Positions 18,684-29,281 are shown, numbered from the stretch's first letter. The stretch: DNA of 64,000 nt from Fen-1273 sp963837815 (GCA_963837815.1 CAWIOS010000005.1:124001-188000); one strand, 5' to 3'. Numbers and translations: made by a program. The notes: a model not told the origin generated them from the letters alone.

Positions 18684-19217
18684 ATGTTCGAACGATGGAG
18701 GTGGACACCGGTTTGTCTTTTCGTGTTGCTGTTGCCTTCCGGCGCCGCGGGGAGATTCGCGCTCGCTGCCGGGCCCGACGATAAGAAAGAGGAGCACCCG
18801 ATACACATCGACATCCCTGTCACGCTTGAAAAGGCGGACGTCGTGTTCAACATGGACCATCTCGCGTTTTCGGGGGACATGTCGATCGGTATGAACTACA
18901 TGCGGCTGCTCTCCGGAAGGTTCAGGGAGTGGCATACCGCCGGGCATATCATCGGCGTCTTTCACGGAGATGCCGCCTACCTGACGCTGAACGATCAGGC
19001 GTACAACGCGTACCGCAAAGTGACGACCGGGAACCCGCACAGGGAATTCATCGCGGAGCTTCAGAAGCTTGGCGTGCAGATCGAGGAATGCGGGGTTTCG
19101 ATGAAGAACCACGGGTGGGGGAACGAGGATCTCCTCCCCGGCGTGAAGGTCAACTCGGGAGCGGTCGGACGGCTGGTCCAGCTTGTCCAGTCGGGCTACG
19201 TGCAGATCGAGCCGTAG
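18684..19217 (+). CDS. Exported DsrE/DsrF-like protein
   Basis: This 177-residue protein has a signal peptide (about 1-30) and a DsrE-type alpha/beta fold. The C-terminal half (VQIEECGVSMKNHG, then DLLPGVKVNSGAVGRLVQL) follows the usual pattern of DsrE-like periplasmic proteins. The Cys in IEECG sits where the family's sulfur-relay Cys is found, but export makes a function in cytoplasmic sulfur relay unlikely. Function unknown. It is preceded by GGAGGGATCC before the ATG and probably co-transcribed with the AhpD-like gene. Confidence 0.75.
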   Translation: MFERWRWTPVCLFVLLLPSGAAGRFALAAGPDDKKEEHPIHIDIPVTLEKADVVFNMDHLAFSGDMSIGMNYMRLLSGRFREWHTAGHIIGVFHGDAAYLTLNDQAYNAYRKVTTGNPHREFIAELQKLGVQIEECGVSMKNHGWGNEDLLPGVKVNSGAVGRLVQLVQSGYVQIEP

Positions 19218-19288
19218 GGGATCCGGCCCCGCGCTTTTTGACGCCTCGCGGGAGCAGAATCCCCTGCACTGGTCCCGCCCCGTCGGGG

Positions 19289-20667
19289 CTACCTCGGGAG
19301 AAGGGCCCTTATGTGCTGCGCCGCCTTCTCCGCCGAAGGGGGATCGTAGTTTGAAAGGACGATGATGGCGTAGCCGTTCGCCGGATTCCACTCGAGCGCG
19401 GCGTTCACCCCTTCCGTTCCCCCGGCGATGCCTAGCCCGTGTCTCCCCTCGAACGCCTCCGGAACCACCGAAGGTGCGGCGAGCGCCTGGGTGTAGCGGA
19501 GCAAATCCGCCGCCGTGGAGTACCCGCCTCCCGCGGAGCTTCCCTTCTGCGGCAGCTTGTCGAAATTGGGTCTCCACGCCGCGTTCTTCCCGTCACCGCC
19601 GTGCTTTGTGTACCCGAGGGCGATGTCCTCATCCGCCGCATCCTTTTCGTATGAATCCGTCCGCGTCATCCCGAGCGGCTCGAATATGTATTTCCTGACG
19701 TACGCGTAGTAATCCATCCCTGAGGCCTTCTCGATGATCGCTCCCAGGACGACGTACCCGCCGTTGGAATACGCCCTCTTCGTCCCCTGCTCGAACATGA
19801 GCGGCTTGTCGGCGAAGAGCGGCATGTAGGCGCCGATACTGTTCAGCTGGCTTTTCGGCGTCGATTCATACCTCTCGTTGAAGAAATCCCCGATTCCCGA
19901 GCTCATCGTGACGAGCTGTTCGACCGTGACCTTTTCCGCCGCGTCCTTGTTCGGGTAGTCCGGCAGGAACTTCTTTATCGGGTCATTCATGGAGAGCTTT
20001 CCCTGTGCCGCGAGCTGTGCGATCGCGACCTGCGTGAAGCTCTTGTTCATGGACCCGAGATTGAACCGCGTGGAGAGCGTGTTGGGGATCTTTTTCTCCC
20101 TGTTCGCCATTCCGTACGCCTTCCGGAAGAGGGGTTTCCCCCCCGGGCAATCAGGACCACCCCGGAGAACGCATCCTCGCGTGCGAGCTTATCCATGTAT
20201 TCTCCCGCCGCCGCCGGGAGAGCGGAGTCGTTCTTCACGGGCTGCACGTCCTCATCCCCCGGCTGCACCTGGTCGATCGCGATTGTCAGGAGTCCGTGCG
20301 GGGGATCGGCCTCGCAATGGAACTCCATCTTCAGCATGAATCCGTCCTTCGAGTCGACGAGTATGCGCGCGCGGTCTTCACTCGTTTCGAGGACCTTCCT
20401 GAGCGTGAACGTCCCCGCCGTCGAGCGCATCTGGTGATAACGCTCCATGCGCTGGCCGATCGGTATGCGTTCCGCCGCTCCTTTCGCGAGATCCTGCTCG
20501 AAGAACCTCTTCATCGTCGAATCCGCCCCTGAATTGAACGCCCTCAGGTACTCGCGTGCGATCTTCCCGGCGGCCGTAGAACCGAGGGCTGACTGCGGAT
20601 CCTGCGCGTGCGAGGCCGAAAGGCAGGCGCAGAGCAGGATGTACGGAATGTATGACCGGGTTCGCAT
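19289..20667 (-). CDS. Exported serine hydrolase (class C beta-lactamase/DD-peptidase fold), frameshifted
   Basis: The N-terminal part (ATG 20667 after GGGGAGAA) has a signal peptide and a domain of about 130 residues of the type that precedes many beta-lactamase-fold hydrolases. The C-terminal part, in the frame of 19289-20110, has the catalytic SxxK as GSMNKSFT, the YxN motif as YSNGGY and a final HGLGIAGG. Together they give about 459 residues. The frame changes at the C tract 20138-20144 (G7 on the coding strand). One extra G gives a continuous IARGGKPLFRKAYGMAN. Such proteins are esterases or peptidoglycan-type hydrolases and rarely true beta-lactamases. Confidence 0.8.
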
Positions 20668-20803
20668 TTCTCCCCTCGCTGGTTGTGGTAACGAAATGTA
20701 CGAAGAAAGTGACATGAAGGTTGCATACGCTTCCCTTACGCGCAGGATTGTAACGAGGCGCAATCTTCCCTATATTTCAAGAACGATATTCCGGGAGCCC
20801 GCC

Positions 20804-23415
20804 ATGCCGCTGAGCCGCAAATCGAAAATCTGGTTGATCGTTCCTTCCGTCCCCGTCATTCTCATCCTCGCCCTCGTCATCGTGCTGAAGGTGATGTTCA
20901 CGGGGGAGAAGCTGAAGGAGATGGTCGTCCCCCGGGCGGAGGCCGCCATCGGCCGGCCGGTGGCGATACGCGACATCTCGCTCGTCGTCTTTCCATCGAT
21001 CGCACTGGAGATCGACGGGGTCTCGATCGCGAACCGGAAGGGGGAAGGATTCTCCCCCGATCCGTTTCTCACGCTCGACGCGGTCCGGCTGAACGTAAAG
21101 CTCCTTCCCCTTCTGAAATCCCGCATCGAGGTCACGTCGCTCATTCTGGATCGCCCCCGGCTTCTGCTCGAGGTGAACAGGCGAAATGAGACCAACTATT
21201 CCGACCTCTCGGGAGGAGGTCGCCCGGCCCCGCAACCTGCAAGCGGAGCAGGAGTTCCCGGAGGCCCGGGGCCCGGCGCTCCTGGCCCGGCCGGGACCGG
21301 ATCGGCCGCGGCAGAGGGATCTCCCGCCGCATTCCTTGTATCCAATCTTCTGATCAACAACGGCTCCGTGGACTATGTGAACTTCAAGGACAACTCCGCG
21401 GCGCACGTCCGGAACCTCTCCGTCGCGATGGATCTCGGGACGGAGGGGGGGAAGGTGGTGGTGGGCGGAAACGCGGTCACGGACAGTCTCAGCTACGGGA
21501 CCGTGGAATCGCCCCTCCTTGACGGCCTCCGGATCCGCATTGATAACAGGATGTCGTATGACCTTTCGAGTGGGGTTCTGGACGTCGAGAGAGGGGATAT
21601 GTCGATACAGGACATCCATCTCGCCCTCAAGGGGAGAGTCTCCCGGGTCGGGACGACCTCGCTCCTTGACCTCACGCTCAGGTCCGACAGCCTGAACATC
21701 GCGGACCTCTTCTCGCTCATCCCGCACGAGTATATGAAGAAGGCCGAAGGCGTCAAGGGGAACGGTACGGCAAAAGTCCTGGTCACGATCAAGGGCGCGC
21801 TCACGGATTCCACGACGGCGGATGTCTCGGGCACGGTCTCCGCATCCGACGCCAGCATACAGTACCCGCAGCTTCCGAAACCGATCACCGGCATCACGCT
21901 CCTGGCGGACTTCACGAAGACGAAGTCGAAGCAGGAATTCCACATCGCCAGGATGACGGCGAACCTGGGCGGATCGCCGTTCAGCATGTCGATGCGGGTG
22001 GTGAATTTCGACAATCCGTACGTCACGCTCGAGGCCGCCGGGGCGCTCAACCTTGCGACGGTTCCGGAATTCTATCCTCTGGAGAAGGGGACCGAACTCG
22101 GCGGTGCGGTAAAGGCCGACATCCGCCTCGAGGGAAGAATAAGCGACCCGAAGGCGATGCGCGGGTCCGGGTCGCTCACGTTCCGGGATGTTTCTGTGAA
22201 GACCGCCGGGACGGCAAAGCCGGTCCGGAACGTGAACGGCACGCTCACGATCAATAACGAACTCGCCGAGGCTTCGAAGCTCTCGCTCCTCATCGGCGGG
22301 TCCGACATGACGCTCTCCTGCCGTGTGAAGAACTACCTGTCGCTCGTGTCGACCGACAGGAATGCCCCCCCGGCGTCAGCGACGATGGTGCTCCAGTCAA
22401 ACCATCTCTATGCGAAAGACCTCATGGGCGAACAGCCCCCTCCGGGTACCGGGGCTCAGAAGGAAGAAAGCCCGAAGGGGGGAAACGTCCAGTCATCTCC
22501 CCCGTCCCGGGCGGGTGCGAAGACGCCTCCGGCTGCCTCCCCCGGCCGGGCGAGCGGGAAGGCCGCGTTCCCGCTGCCGTCGATGGAGATTGATGCGACC
22601 GCCTCGATCGGCACGCTCACGATGGAGAAATTCGAGTTCACAAACATCAAGGGGGCCATGCGCGTCGCGAAGGGGGTCATCACGATGCAGAACCTCTCCC
22701 TCAATGCATTCGGGGGATCCGTGGTCTCGACCGGCTCCCTGGATCTCAACAAAAGCGACCGCCCGCTCTTCGACCTCAGCCTGAACCTGAACGGCGTGGA
22801 GGCCGCCCAGCTCCTGTCTCATTTCACGTCGTTCGGGCAGCGCCTGAGCGGCGCGCTCACGACGAGCACGAAACTCAAAGGGGCTCTCAACGATACGCTG
22901 GGACTGGTTCCGGACGCGCTGGAAGGGGGGGAAAGGTTGCCGTGAAGAACGGAACCCTGAAGGGGGTAAACGTCTCAAAATCGGTGGCAAGCGCGCTGAA
23001 GCTGCCCGACCTGGACCCGATACAGTTCAAGGACTGGGAAAACGAATACACAGTCCAGAAAGGGCGCCTGACGCTGAAGGACCTGACGATTACCGCCTCC
23101 ACCGGTCAGTACGTCATCAACGGATCGCAGGGGCTCGACGGGTCGCTCGATTATCACATGGCGCTCTACCTTCCGGCCAGCGCCGGGCCGAAACTGAACA
23201 TACCGGGATTCGCAGGGGACGCCGTCAATCTCTTCAAGGACCAGAGCGGCCGCCTGAAACTCGATTTCAATATCGGCGGGACGATGGACAATCCGAAAGT
23301 CCAGCTCGATACCGATCCGGCGAAGAAGAAAGCCGGTGAAATGGCGAAGCAGAAAGCCCAGGACCAGGTGAAGACGAAAGGGGCGGACCTCCTGAAGAAA
23401 CTCTTCAAGAAATGA
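20804..23415 (+). CDS. AsmA-family envelope protein, frameshifted near the C-terminus
   Basis: The ATG at 20804 gives a protein with one N-terminal membrane helix (about residues 8-30) followed by a long periplasmic beta-rich region characteristic of AsmA/AsmA-like proteins. A Pro/Gly-rich insert lies near residues 145-165 and another near 550-580. These proteins are bridge-like lipid transport or envelope assembly factors. The frame breaks at G tract 22925-22931. Adding one G reads EGGGKVAVKNGTLKG into the second frame (to 23415), giving about 870 residues and a basic C-terminus LLKKLFKK. A G7 tract near 21445 in the same gene is in frame. The gene diverges from the serine hydrolase. Confidence 0.8.
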
Positions 23416-23442
23416 CGCCCCTGGGTGTGTTCAGCCCCCGCC

Positions 23443-24738
23443 TCAATACGTGAACGGCGCCAGCTTCAGCTCTCCGGGACTCCCGAGAATGACGAACTGG
23501 AAATTGTGCATGTACTTCTGGCACACCTTCCGGATGTCTTCGGGTGTTACCTTCCGTATGTTTTCCAGGAACTGCTCCGCTTTCACGTATCCCGCTCCCG
23601 CAAGCTCGTACCGGGCCAGGAGAGCCGCCTGCGTGGCGTTCGTCTCCATGTTCATGTAGTACCCGGTCAGGAAGGTATTCCTCTGGTCGTTCAGCGTCTT
23701 CTCCGGCACGGGCTCGTTCTGCAGCTTCCTCACTTCATCGAGCATCACCGTCATCGTCGTCTCGGGCTTCACCGCCGTCACGTAGATCATGCCGTAGTTC
23801 GTGAACAGCTGCCCGACTCCCGCCCCCGGAGCGTAGGAAAGGCTCCGCTTTGTCCGCACCTCCTCGAAAAGCCTGAACCGGAGTATGGATTCGGCGAGTG
23901 ACATGGCGTAGCTCTCTTCCGATCCGAACTGGGGTGCAGGGTACAGCCCCATGATGTAATTTGTCGGAAGCTTTCGCTGGACGATCTTGACCGACGGCGC
24001 CTGGAACGCCACCGCGGGAGGGAGTGACGGAGCGTACCCGCCGCGGGGAATGCTCCCGAACGATTCTCTGGCAAGCCCTTCCAGCTCATCGCGCGTCGTG
24101 TTCCCGACGACGACGAGGAGCATCCCCGACGCGGTCGCTTTCCCCTGCATGAATGAGCGGAGGTCCGCTCCCGTGAACGAGCGCATGGACTTTTCGGTCC
24201 CCGACGGGTCGACCGAATAGGGGTGGTCGACGTAAAATGCGTCCATCGCGAGGCTTGAGAGATACTGGTCCGGGTTGTCCTTCGATTGCCGTATGCCCGC
24301 GAGTGCCTTCGCGCGCTCCAGCTCGACGTCGGCCGAATCGAACGAGGGATTCAGGATGATGTCCGCGAGGATCTTCCACGAGCGGGAGAAATTCTGCGCC
24401 ACGCACTGGAGAGAAATCCCCGCATAATCCCGCCCCGCGGAGGGGAATATCCTCGTATCCATGGATTCAAGCTCGGCGTTGAGCTTTTCTTTCGGGTAGT
24501 TTTTCGTGGCAAGGACGGCCACGTTCAGGGCGAGTTCCTCGATCCCCGCCTGTTTCATGTCGAGCGCCGAGGACCCTCCCCTGAAGAACATGTTTGCGGA
24601 GATGATGTCGTTGGCCTTGTTCTGCACGAGGATCACCTTGAGCCCGTTGACCGAGAAGGACTCGGCCGGGGTTGCCGGCATCGCCTGCGCAAAGGCCAGC
24701 GCGAGCGCTGCAAGGAGTGCTGCAAAGCGTGTTTTCAT
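23443..24738 (-). CDS. M16 peptidase-family protein, non-catalytic partner
   Basis: From ATG 24738 (MKTRFAALLAALALAFA, a signal peptide) the protein has about 431 residues in two M16 half-domains. The position of the zinc-binding HxxEH reads GIEELALNV, so metal ligands are missing, while the C-terminal half keeps the RxxxY-type substrate-binding region (RTKRSLSY). This is the usual form of the inactive partner in two-subunit M16 proteases. It lies 28 bp downstream of the active subunit gene on the same strand. An ATG at 24810 lies inside that gene and lacks a signal peptide. Confidence 0.88.
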   Translation of the reverse strand: MKTRFAALLAALALAFAQAMPATPAESFSVNGLKVILVQNKANDIISANMFFRGGSSALDMKQAGIEELALNVAVLATKNYPKEKLNAELESMDTRIFPSAGRDYAGISLQCVAQNFSRSWKILADIILNPSFDSADVELERAKALAGIRQSKDNPDQYLSSLAMDAFYVDHPYSVDPSGTEKSMRSFTGADLRSFMQGKATASGMLLVVVGNTTRDELEGLARESFGSIPRGGYAPSLPPAVAFQAPSVKIVQRKLPTNYIMGLYPAPQFGSEESYAMSLAESILRFRLFEEVRTKRSLSYAPGAGVGQLFTNYGMIYVTAVKPETTMTVMLDEVRKLQNEPVPEKTLNDQRNTFLTGYYMNMETNATQAALLARYELAGAGYVKAEQFLENIRKVTPEDIRKVCQKYMHNFQFVILGSPGELKLAPFTY

Positions 24739-24766
24739 GTTCGTGTCCTCAAAAATGGGGGGAGTG

Positions 24767-26107
24767 TCATAGTCCGAGTTTTTTCCGGTCCTGCGGTGAG
24801 GCGAGGACACCCATGACGTACGGTTTCCCGTTGACGTAGCTGTTCAGGTAGCCCGCGATGTCGTCCCGGGTGGCTTTCTTCAGGTTGTCCACGTAGTTCA
24901 GGTAGTAGTCGAGCCCGGCGATGGCCCACCAGTAGCCGACGGTGTGCGCATACTCGGACGGGCGCTCCCGGCCGTACTGCTCGTCGACCGCGAGGATCGT
25001 TTTGGCGTTGTCAAGCTGAGCATCGGTGAAGTACCCCGCGTCCCCCATCTTCTGCATCTCCTCCAGGATCCCTTTCTTGCACCGCTCGAAGTTCTCCACG
25101 GAGGTCTGGGCGAAAAGCTGGATCGCCCCTTTCTGGTTCTCCGTCTGGTAGTTCAGGCTTGCCCCGTAGGTGAGACCGCTCTCCACGAGGTCCCTGTAGA
25201 ACTGCGACGTCCGCTGGCTCAGGATGAACGACAGGACGTCAGCCGCGTACGTGGATTTCGGATCCTTTGACACGCTCGGTCCTTCCCATTTCATCATGAT
25301 CGTCACGGCGTTGACGGGCGCTTCCACCACGGTCGTCTCTGTCTTCTGTATCGGCGGGTGCTCGGGAACGGGATAGGCGGCAAACGGATCCGCTCCCCGT
25401 TTCCACGACGAGAAATACTGCTCCGCGAGCCGGAACCCGTCCTCGGGCGTGACGTCCCCCGCAAGGATCAGGGCTGCGTTGTTCGGCACGTAGTACCGGT
25501 TCTGTATCGTCTTCATCTTCTCCGTTGTGGCCGAGAGGATCACGTCCCGCTCGCCGAGAGGATTCTTGCGCGTATAGTATTTCCACCAGACCAGTTTGTC
25601 GACCGACCGGTTGAGAAGGAAGAACGGGTTCGACTCCGCGCGGTCGTATTCCCCCGTCACCACGGGGCGTTCTTTGACGAGTTCGTCCTGGAGGAACAGC
25701 GGCCCGGTGATCGCGTTGTACATGAACACCAGTGAAGGGATGAGGCTGTCGCGCGGGACGGTGAAGAAATAATTCACCCGCTCGTCCCCCGTGGTTCCGT
25801 TCCACGATGCGCCGATCTCGCGCAGCCGTTCCAGGTATTTTTCCTGCGAGGGTATTGCCCTGTTCGCCTTGAAGAACATGTGTTCGTACAGGTGGGAGAG
25901 TCCGTTGTATTCCGGCGGCTCCGTGAAGGCGCCGTTGTGAACGTCGATCTCCACCGTGACGAGCGGGACGGACGGGTTGTGCACGACGATGACGTCGAGA
26001 CCGTTGCTCAGCGTCTTCCGGTAGATCTGGTATTTCTGCGCGAGTGCGGTGGGTCCCCCGGACAGAAGAACAAGGGCAGCGAGAGCGAGCAGAGCTCTGC
26101 GGTACAT
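24767..26107 (-). CDS. M16 zinc metalloprotease, catalytic subunit
   Basis: This 446-residue exported protein has a signal peptide ending near ALAQ (about residue 24). The inverted zinc motif is HLYEH in GLSHLYEHMFFKA (residues about 71-83), with a distal Glu expected in the VTGEYDRAE segment. The family degrades peptides in a clamshell cavity formed with the second half or a partner subunit; here the partner is the next gene. Context suggests a periplasmic peptidase pair, probably transcribed as one operon from the 26108-26272 region. Confidence 0.92.
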   Translation of the reverse strand: MYRRALLALAALVLLSGGPTALAQKYQIYRKTLSNGLDVIVVHNPSVPLVTVEIDVHNGAFTEPPEYNGLSHLYEHMFFKANRAIPSQEKYLERLREIGASWNGTTGDERVNYFFTVPRDSLIPSLVFMYNAITGPLFLQDELVKERPVVTGEYDRAESNPFFLLNRSVDKLVWWKYYTRKNPLGERDVILSATTEKMKTIQNRYYVPNNAALILAGDVTPEDGFRLAEQYFSSWKRGADPFAAYPVPEHPPIQKTETTVVEAPVNAVTIMMKWEGPSVSKDPKSTYAADVLSFILSQRTSQFYRDLVESGLTYGASLNYQTENQKGAIQLFAQTSVENFERCKKGILEEMQKMGDAGYFTDAQLDNAKTILAVDEQYGRERPSEYAHTVGYWWAIAGLDYYLNYVDNLKKATRDDIAGYLNSYVNGKPYVMGVLASPQDRKKLGL

Positions 26108-26272
26108 TGTGGCCTCCCTGGGCTGTGGTGTGTTTGGCCCAATTTCGGGTCAATTTTAGACAAATGCCACATGAACAATACACGATAAATATCCGGGTCC
26201 GAAATGGTTCCCGGTTTTTCCCGGGGCGGAAATTTTCTGCGCGAATCAGCTCTGTTTGTTGTATCTTTCGCT

Positions 26273-27007
26273 ATGAACATTTCTGGAATCCTCCCTGCCC
26301 TCCTCCTCGTTGCTTCACACAGTCTGTACGCGGATGAGGGGGGTCTCCGGGACACCTCGGGAACGACAGAAACGATATCGATCGCAAGCGAGTATTCCGT
26401 TGAGATCGAGTACCCGAATTTTGTGATTTCGATTCTTGCGCACCTGACAGGAGTGCATTTTGAACGGCTGAAGCTCGAGGAATGGGATTTCGTCACGCCT
26501 TCGCACTCCCCGTTTTTCTTCCGGCTGACCAGGGAGGATGACAGGTGGCTTGAGCTCGCAAGCGATTCCACCTACCCGTCGTTCCTCATGCTCCCCCGTT
26601 CCGACCGCGTTGTCATCAGCCCTGAGGCGCTCGATTTCGGCAAATCCCTTGTACGGTTCTTCAAGGCTACGGGCGCAGACACGCTTCACGCCGTGTTCGA
26701 ATACGGAGGGGACACGCTCGGCGCCCGCGCGTTTCGGACGTATTCAAGGGCGGATTTCGGCACCCGCGTGACGACGTTCGCACGCATCGAGACGTGGAAC
26801 AGGGACACCCGGGAAGAGTACATCAACGGCGATATCCAGACGGTGACAGAGGAGGGAATCACGAAATACCAGGATATCAGGGTTTCGCTCAAGAACAAGA
26901 ACATCAACATGCATTTCACCCCGCTGCATATCGACGTCGCGAAGAGCGGAGAGCTGACGAACCGCCCGGGAGGTTCGACACTGAAAACGCAGCGTCGAAC
27001 CGAATGA
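26273..27007 (+). CDS. Exported protein of unknown function
   Basis: The ATG at 26273 begins a typical signal peptide (MNISGILPALLLVASHSLYA), giving 244 residues. The open frame extends to 26204 but without a better start. The mature protein is mainly beta, with YPNFVISILAHLTGVHF, EEWDFVTP and a C-terminal TLKTQRRTE. I do not recognise a family. It diverges from the M16 pair and converges with the epoxide-hydrolase-like gene, whose stop is directly adjacent (27007/27008). Confidence 0.55.
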   Translation: MNISGILPALLLVASHSLYADEGGLRDTSGTTETISIASEYSVEIEYPNFVISILAHLTGVHFERLKLEEWDFVTPSHSPFFFRLTREDDRWLELASDSTYPSFLMLPRSDRVVISPEALDFGKSLVRFFKATGADTLHAVFEYGGDTLGARAFRTYSRADFGTRVTTFARIETWNRDTREEYINGDIQTVTEEGITKYQDIRVSLKNKNINMHFTPLHIDVAKSGELTNRPGGSTLKTQRRTE

Positions 27008-27928
27008 TCATTGCCGGGGCGGCCTGAACCTGGGATCAAGGAAGAACTTGAGCGCCCGCTCGTTCACGAGATCGGGACGCTCATCGACGATAAAATGCCC
27101 GGCCCGGGGCACGAGCTCGATCAGAAAATCCCCGAAATGTGATTCATACCCGCGAAGCCACGAGAGCGCGATCGCGTGATCGTTCGCCCCGAAGAGCAGC
27201 CGTGTCGGGGTGCTGATGTGTTTCTTCCTGTATCTGCGAAGCAGACCCGCCGAAATAAATTCCGTGAAGAGAAATGACCTGTAGAGGCGCGCGGCCGCCC
27301 GGGCCCTCGCCGGCTCGTGAAACTGGCCGCTGAAGACGTTCGTCTCGAATTCCGTCCAGCCCCCGGTCCGGGTATCCCCTTTCGTCAGCAGGTTCCGAAC
27401 GAAATGACCGTCGCTGTTCAGCATCCGGGGACCGAGATACGGCGTCGCAATCTGCAGCATGTACGCGAACCGGAGGGCGGCGGGGATCATCTGAAAACTG
27501 ACCCTGGGCCACAGGGGAGGAATGTTCGCCGCGAAGTGCTGTGTGATAAGCCCGGGAACCCGCGCGCACGTGATATACCCGATCCACCCCCCCCAATCGT
27601 GACTGAGGAGACGGAAATGTCCGAGGCCCAGCACCTGTGCGAGGGCGACGAGATCGAGTGCGAGGTTCTCCTTGGAATACCCTCCGGACGGCGCGTCCGT
27701 CCAGCCGAACCCCCGGATGTCGGGCGCGATGACCCTGAAATTCCGGGCGAAGAACGGGATCTGCTTTCGCCACATCCACCAGTTCTGAGGCCATCCGTGA
27801 AGCATCAGGAGCGGTTCCCCTTCCCCTGCCTCCGCCACGTGGACGTTCAATCCCCTGACGCTGACGTAGCGGTGGGTAACATCAACGCCTTCGACCGGAG
27901 GAAACGGGCGTCCATTTCCTGGCTCCAC
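27008..27928 (-). CDS. Alpha/beta hydrolase, epoxide hydrolase type
   Basis: This 306-residue protein has HGWPQNWWMW (oxyanion HGxP motif, about residue 44), the nucleophile elbow SHDWGG with Asp as nucleophile (about 108), and a C-terminal RAGHF supplying the catalytic His. Asp as nucleophile and the HGWP motif point to epoxide hydrolase or haloalkane dehalogenase-like enzymes. The cap region with two Tyr that would settle the choice was not resolved by eye. A start within the first 20 residues is possible. The region 27929-28203 before it is divergent with a small exported protein gene. Confidence 0.85.
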   Translation of the reverse strand: MEPGNGRPFPPVEGVDVTHRYVSVRGLNVHVAEAGEGEPLLMLHGWPQNWWMWRKQIPFFARNFRVIAPDIRGFGWTDAPSGGYSKENLALDLVALAQVLGLGHFRLLSHDWGGWIGYITCARVPGLITQHFAANIPPLWPRVSFQMIPAALRFAYMLQIATPYLGPRMLNSDGHFVRNLLTKGDTRTGGWTEFETNVFSGQFHEPARARAAARLYRSFLFTEFISAGLLRRYRKKHISTPTRLLFGANDHAIALSWLRGYESHFGDFLIELVPRAGHFIVDERPDLVNERALKFFLDPRFRPPRQ

Positions 27929-28203
27929 GGGGGGCCTGCAAGCGAATACTGGGGAGCATTTGTGCGGAGAATCAGTCGGTCCGGCGTGTTGCGAACCGGA
28001 TCCAGTGGCGGGAACTCAAGGATGGGAGAGCATGAATGCGCACACGAAAGAAGGACATATCGGCTGCCAATAGCAAATCACGATTCACGGAACCAACCGG
28101 GAGGTGCTGGGTGTTCATCTGGTGACCGCGTCAAACTTGCTTTCTGACAGGCAGTTATCAGCTTCCTCGGTTTACCACTCAATCATACATCAGGAGATCC
28201 ACA

Positions 28204-28602
28204 ATGCAGAAACGCCTGTTCTTGCTGTTATCCCTTTCCCTGTTCCTTTTCGTGGCCTCGTTCGCGCAGGACGCGGAAAAGAAGCCCGCCGGTCATGAGA
28301 TGATGAAAGGAATGTCGAAAGACGCTTCCGTAACGGTCATCGTCACTCACGCGGTCAAAGACTATGCATCGTGGAAGAAGGTGTATGATGCTGACGCTGC
28401 CAACCGTAAGGCGGTAGGATTCAAGGTCTGGGGCGTCTACGCGGATGCGAAGGACCCGAACCTGGTGACGCTCATCGGGACGTTCCCCAACGCCGGAGCA
28501 GTTGAGGCGTTCATGTCGAATCCGAAGCTGAAGGAGGCGATGGAGGCCGGCGGCGTTGTCGGGAAGCCGGACGTGAAGGTCCTGAACGCCATGTCGAAGT
28601 AG
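28204..28602 (+). CDS. Small exported protein with an ABM/DUF3764-like ferredoxin fold
   Basis: This 132-residue protein has a clear signal peptide (about 1-21). The mature part (VTVIVTHAVKDYASWKKVYD, FKVWGVYADAKDPNLVTL, FPNAGAVEAFMSNPKLKEAM) has the pattern of dimeric alpha/beta-barrel domains related to antibiotic-biosynthesis monooxygenases, where the same fold serves several small-molecule roles. It is preceded by AGGAGATCCACA and followed by a strong terminator. Function unknown; the fold assignment is by sequence pattern only. Confidence 0.65.
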   Translation: MQKRLFLLLSLSLFLFVASFAQDAEKKPAGHEMMKGMSKDASVTVIVTHAVKDYASWKKVYDADAANRKAVGFKVWGVYADAKDPNLVTLIGTFPNAGAVEAFMSNPKLKEAMEAGGVVGKPDVKVLNAMSK

Positions 28603-28671
28603 AACTTCATACGTAAAGACGATGTGCCCGCCTGGCCGGGGGCGCTCATCACAGATATGAATGAATGCAGG

Positions 28672-28703
28672 AAAGGCCCGGAACATCTCCGGGCCTTTCT
28701 TTT
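28672..28703 (+). terminator. Rho-independent terminator
   Basis: A perfect 10-bp stem, AAAGGCCCGG (28672-28681) with CCGGGCCTTT (28689-28698), closes a 7-nt loop and is followed by CTTTT. It lies 70 bp downstream of the small exported protein gene and between two convergent genes. Confidence 0.85.
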
Positions 28704-28733
28704 GAATCTCTCCGTACGTGAGGTTGTTCCCCG

Positions 28734-29207
28734 CTAGCGTCCTTCGTACGCCTGCTCGAGCTTCTCGATCTCGATCTTTGTCATTTTGAGCATTGCCCGC
28801 ATGACCCGCTGGGATTTTGCCGGGTCCCTGTCCCCCAGAAGCTTCCCGAGCGCGGTGGGGATGACCTGCCACGACAGACCGTATCTGTCTTTGAGCCAGC
28901 CGCATTGGGATTTCGATCCGCCTTCGGAGAGCTTTTCCCAGAGCACGTCAACTTCTTCCTGTGATTCGCAGTTGACGAACATGGAAATTGCCTCGGTAAA
29001 CTTGAAGATCGGTCCCCCGTTGAGTGCGTGGAAATCCTGTCCGTTGAGCTGAAACTGCACGGACATTGCCGTCCCTTTGGGTCCCGGCCCCGCGTCTCCA
29101 TATCGCGTCACGGCCCCCATCTTCGAGTTTTTGAAGAGTGAGACATAGAACTTTGCGGCTTCTTCGGCCTGGGTGTCGAACCAGAGAAACGGCACGATCT
29201 TCTGCAT
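28734..29207 (-). CDS. VOC-superfamily (PhnB-like) protein
   Basis: This 157-residue protein shows the PhnB-type pattern: PFLWFDTQAEEAAKFYVSLF at the N-terminus, NGQDFHALNGGP in the middle and YGLSWQVIPT near residue 115. Family members are often annotated as 3-demethylubiquinone methyltransferase-like, but they are vicinal-oxygen-chelate fold proteins of mostly unknown substrate. The C-terminal extension KMTKIEIEKLEQAYEG is common in this subgroup. It is the last gene of a minus-strand run that includes a RibD-like reductase, YCII proteins and an ECF sigma factor, a set often found together. Confidence 0.88.
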   Translation of the reverse strand: MQKIVPFLWFDTQAEEAAKFYVSLFKNSKMGAVTRYGDAGPGPKGTAMSVQFQLNGQDFHALNGGPIFKFTEAISMFVNCESQEEVDVLWEKLSEGGSKSQCGWLKDRYGLSWQVIPTALGKLLGDRDPAKSQRVMRAMLKMTKIEIEKLEQAYEGR

Positions 29208-29281
29208 GACGGCTCCTTTTTGATGATCCGGCCCTCTCCCCCCCGTGGAGCGGGAAAACGCCGGGATGTGAAATCCTGATC

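Noticed and set aside
19289..20667. True antibiotic beta-lactamase
   Set aside because: SxxK/YxN motifs fit the broad serine hydrolase family; the N-terminal extra domain and context do not support a resistance role.
28672..28703. Small RNA gene
   Set aside because: The hairpin is a standard terminator and no promoter is seen in the short stretch before it.
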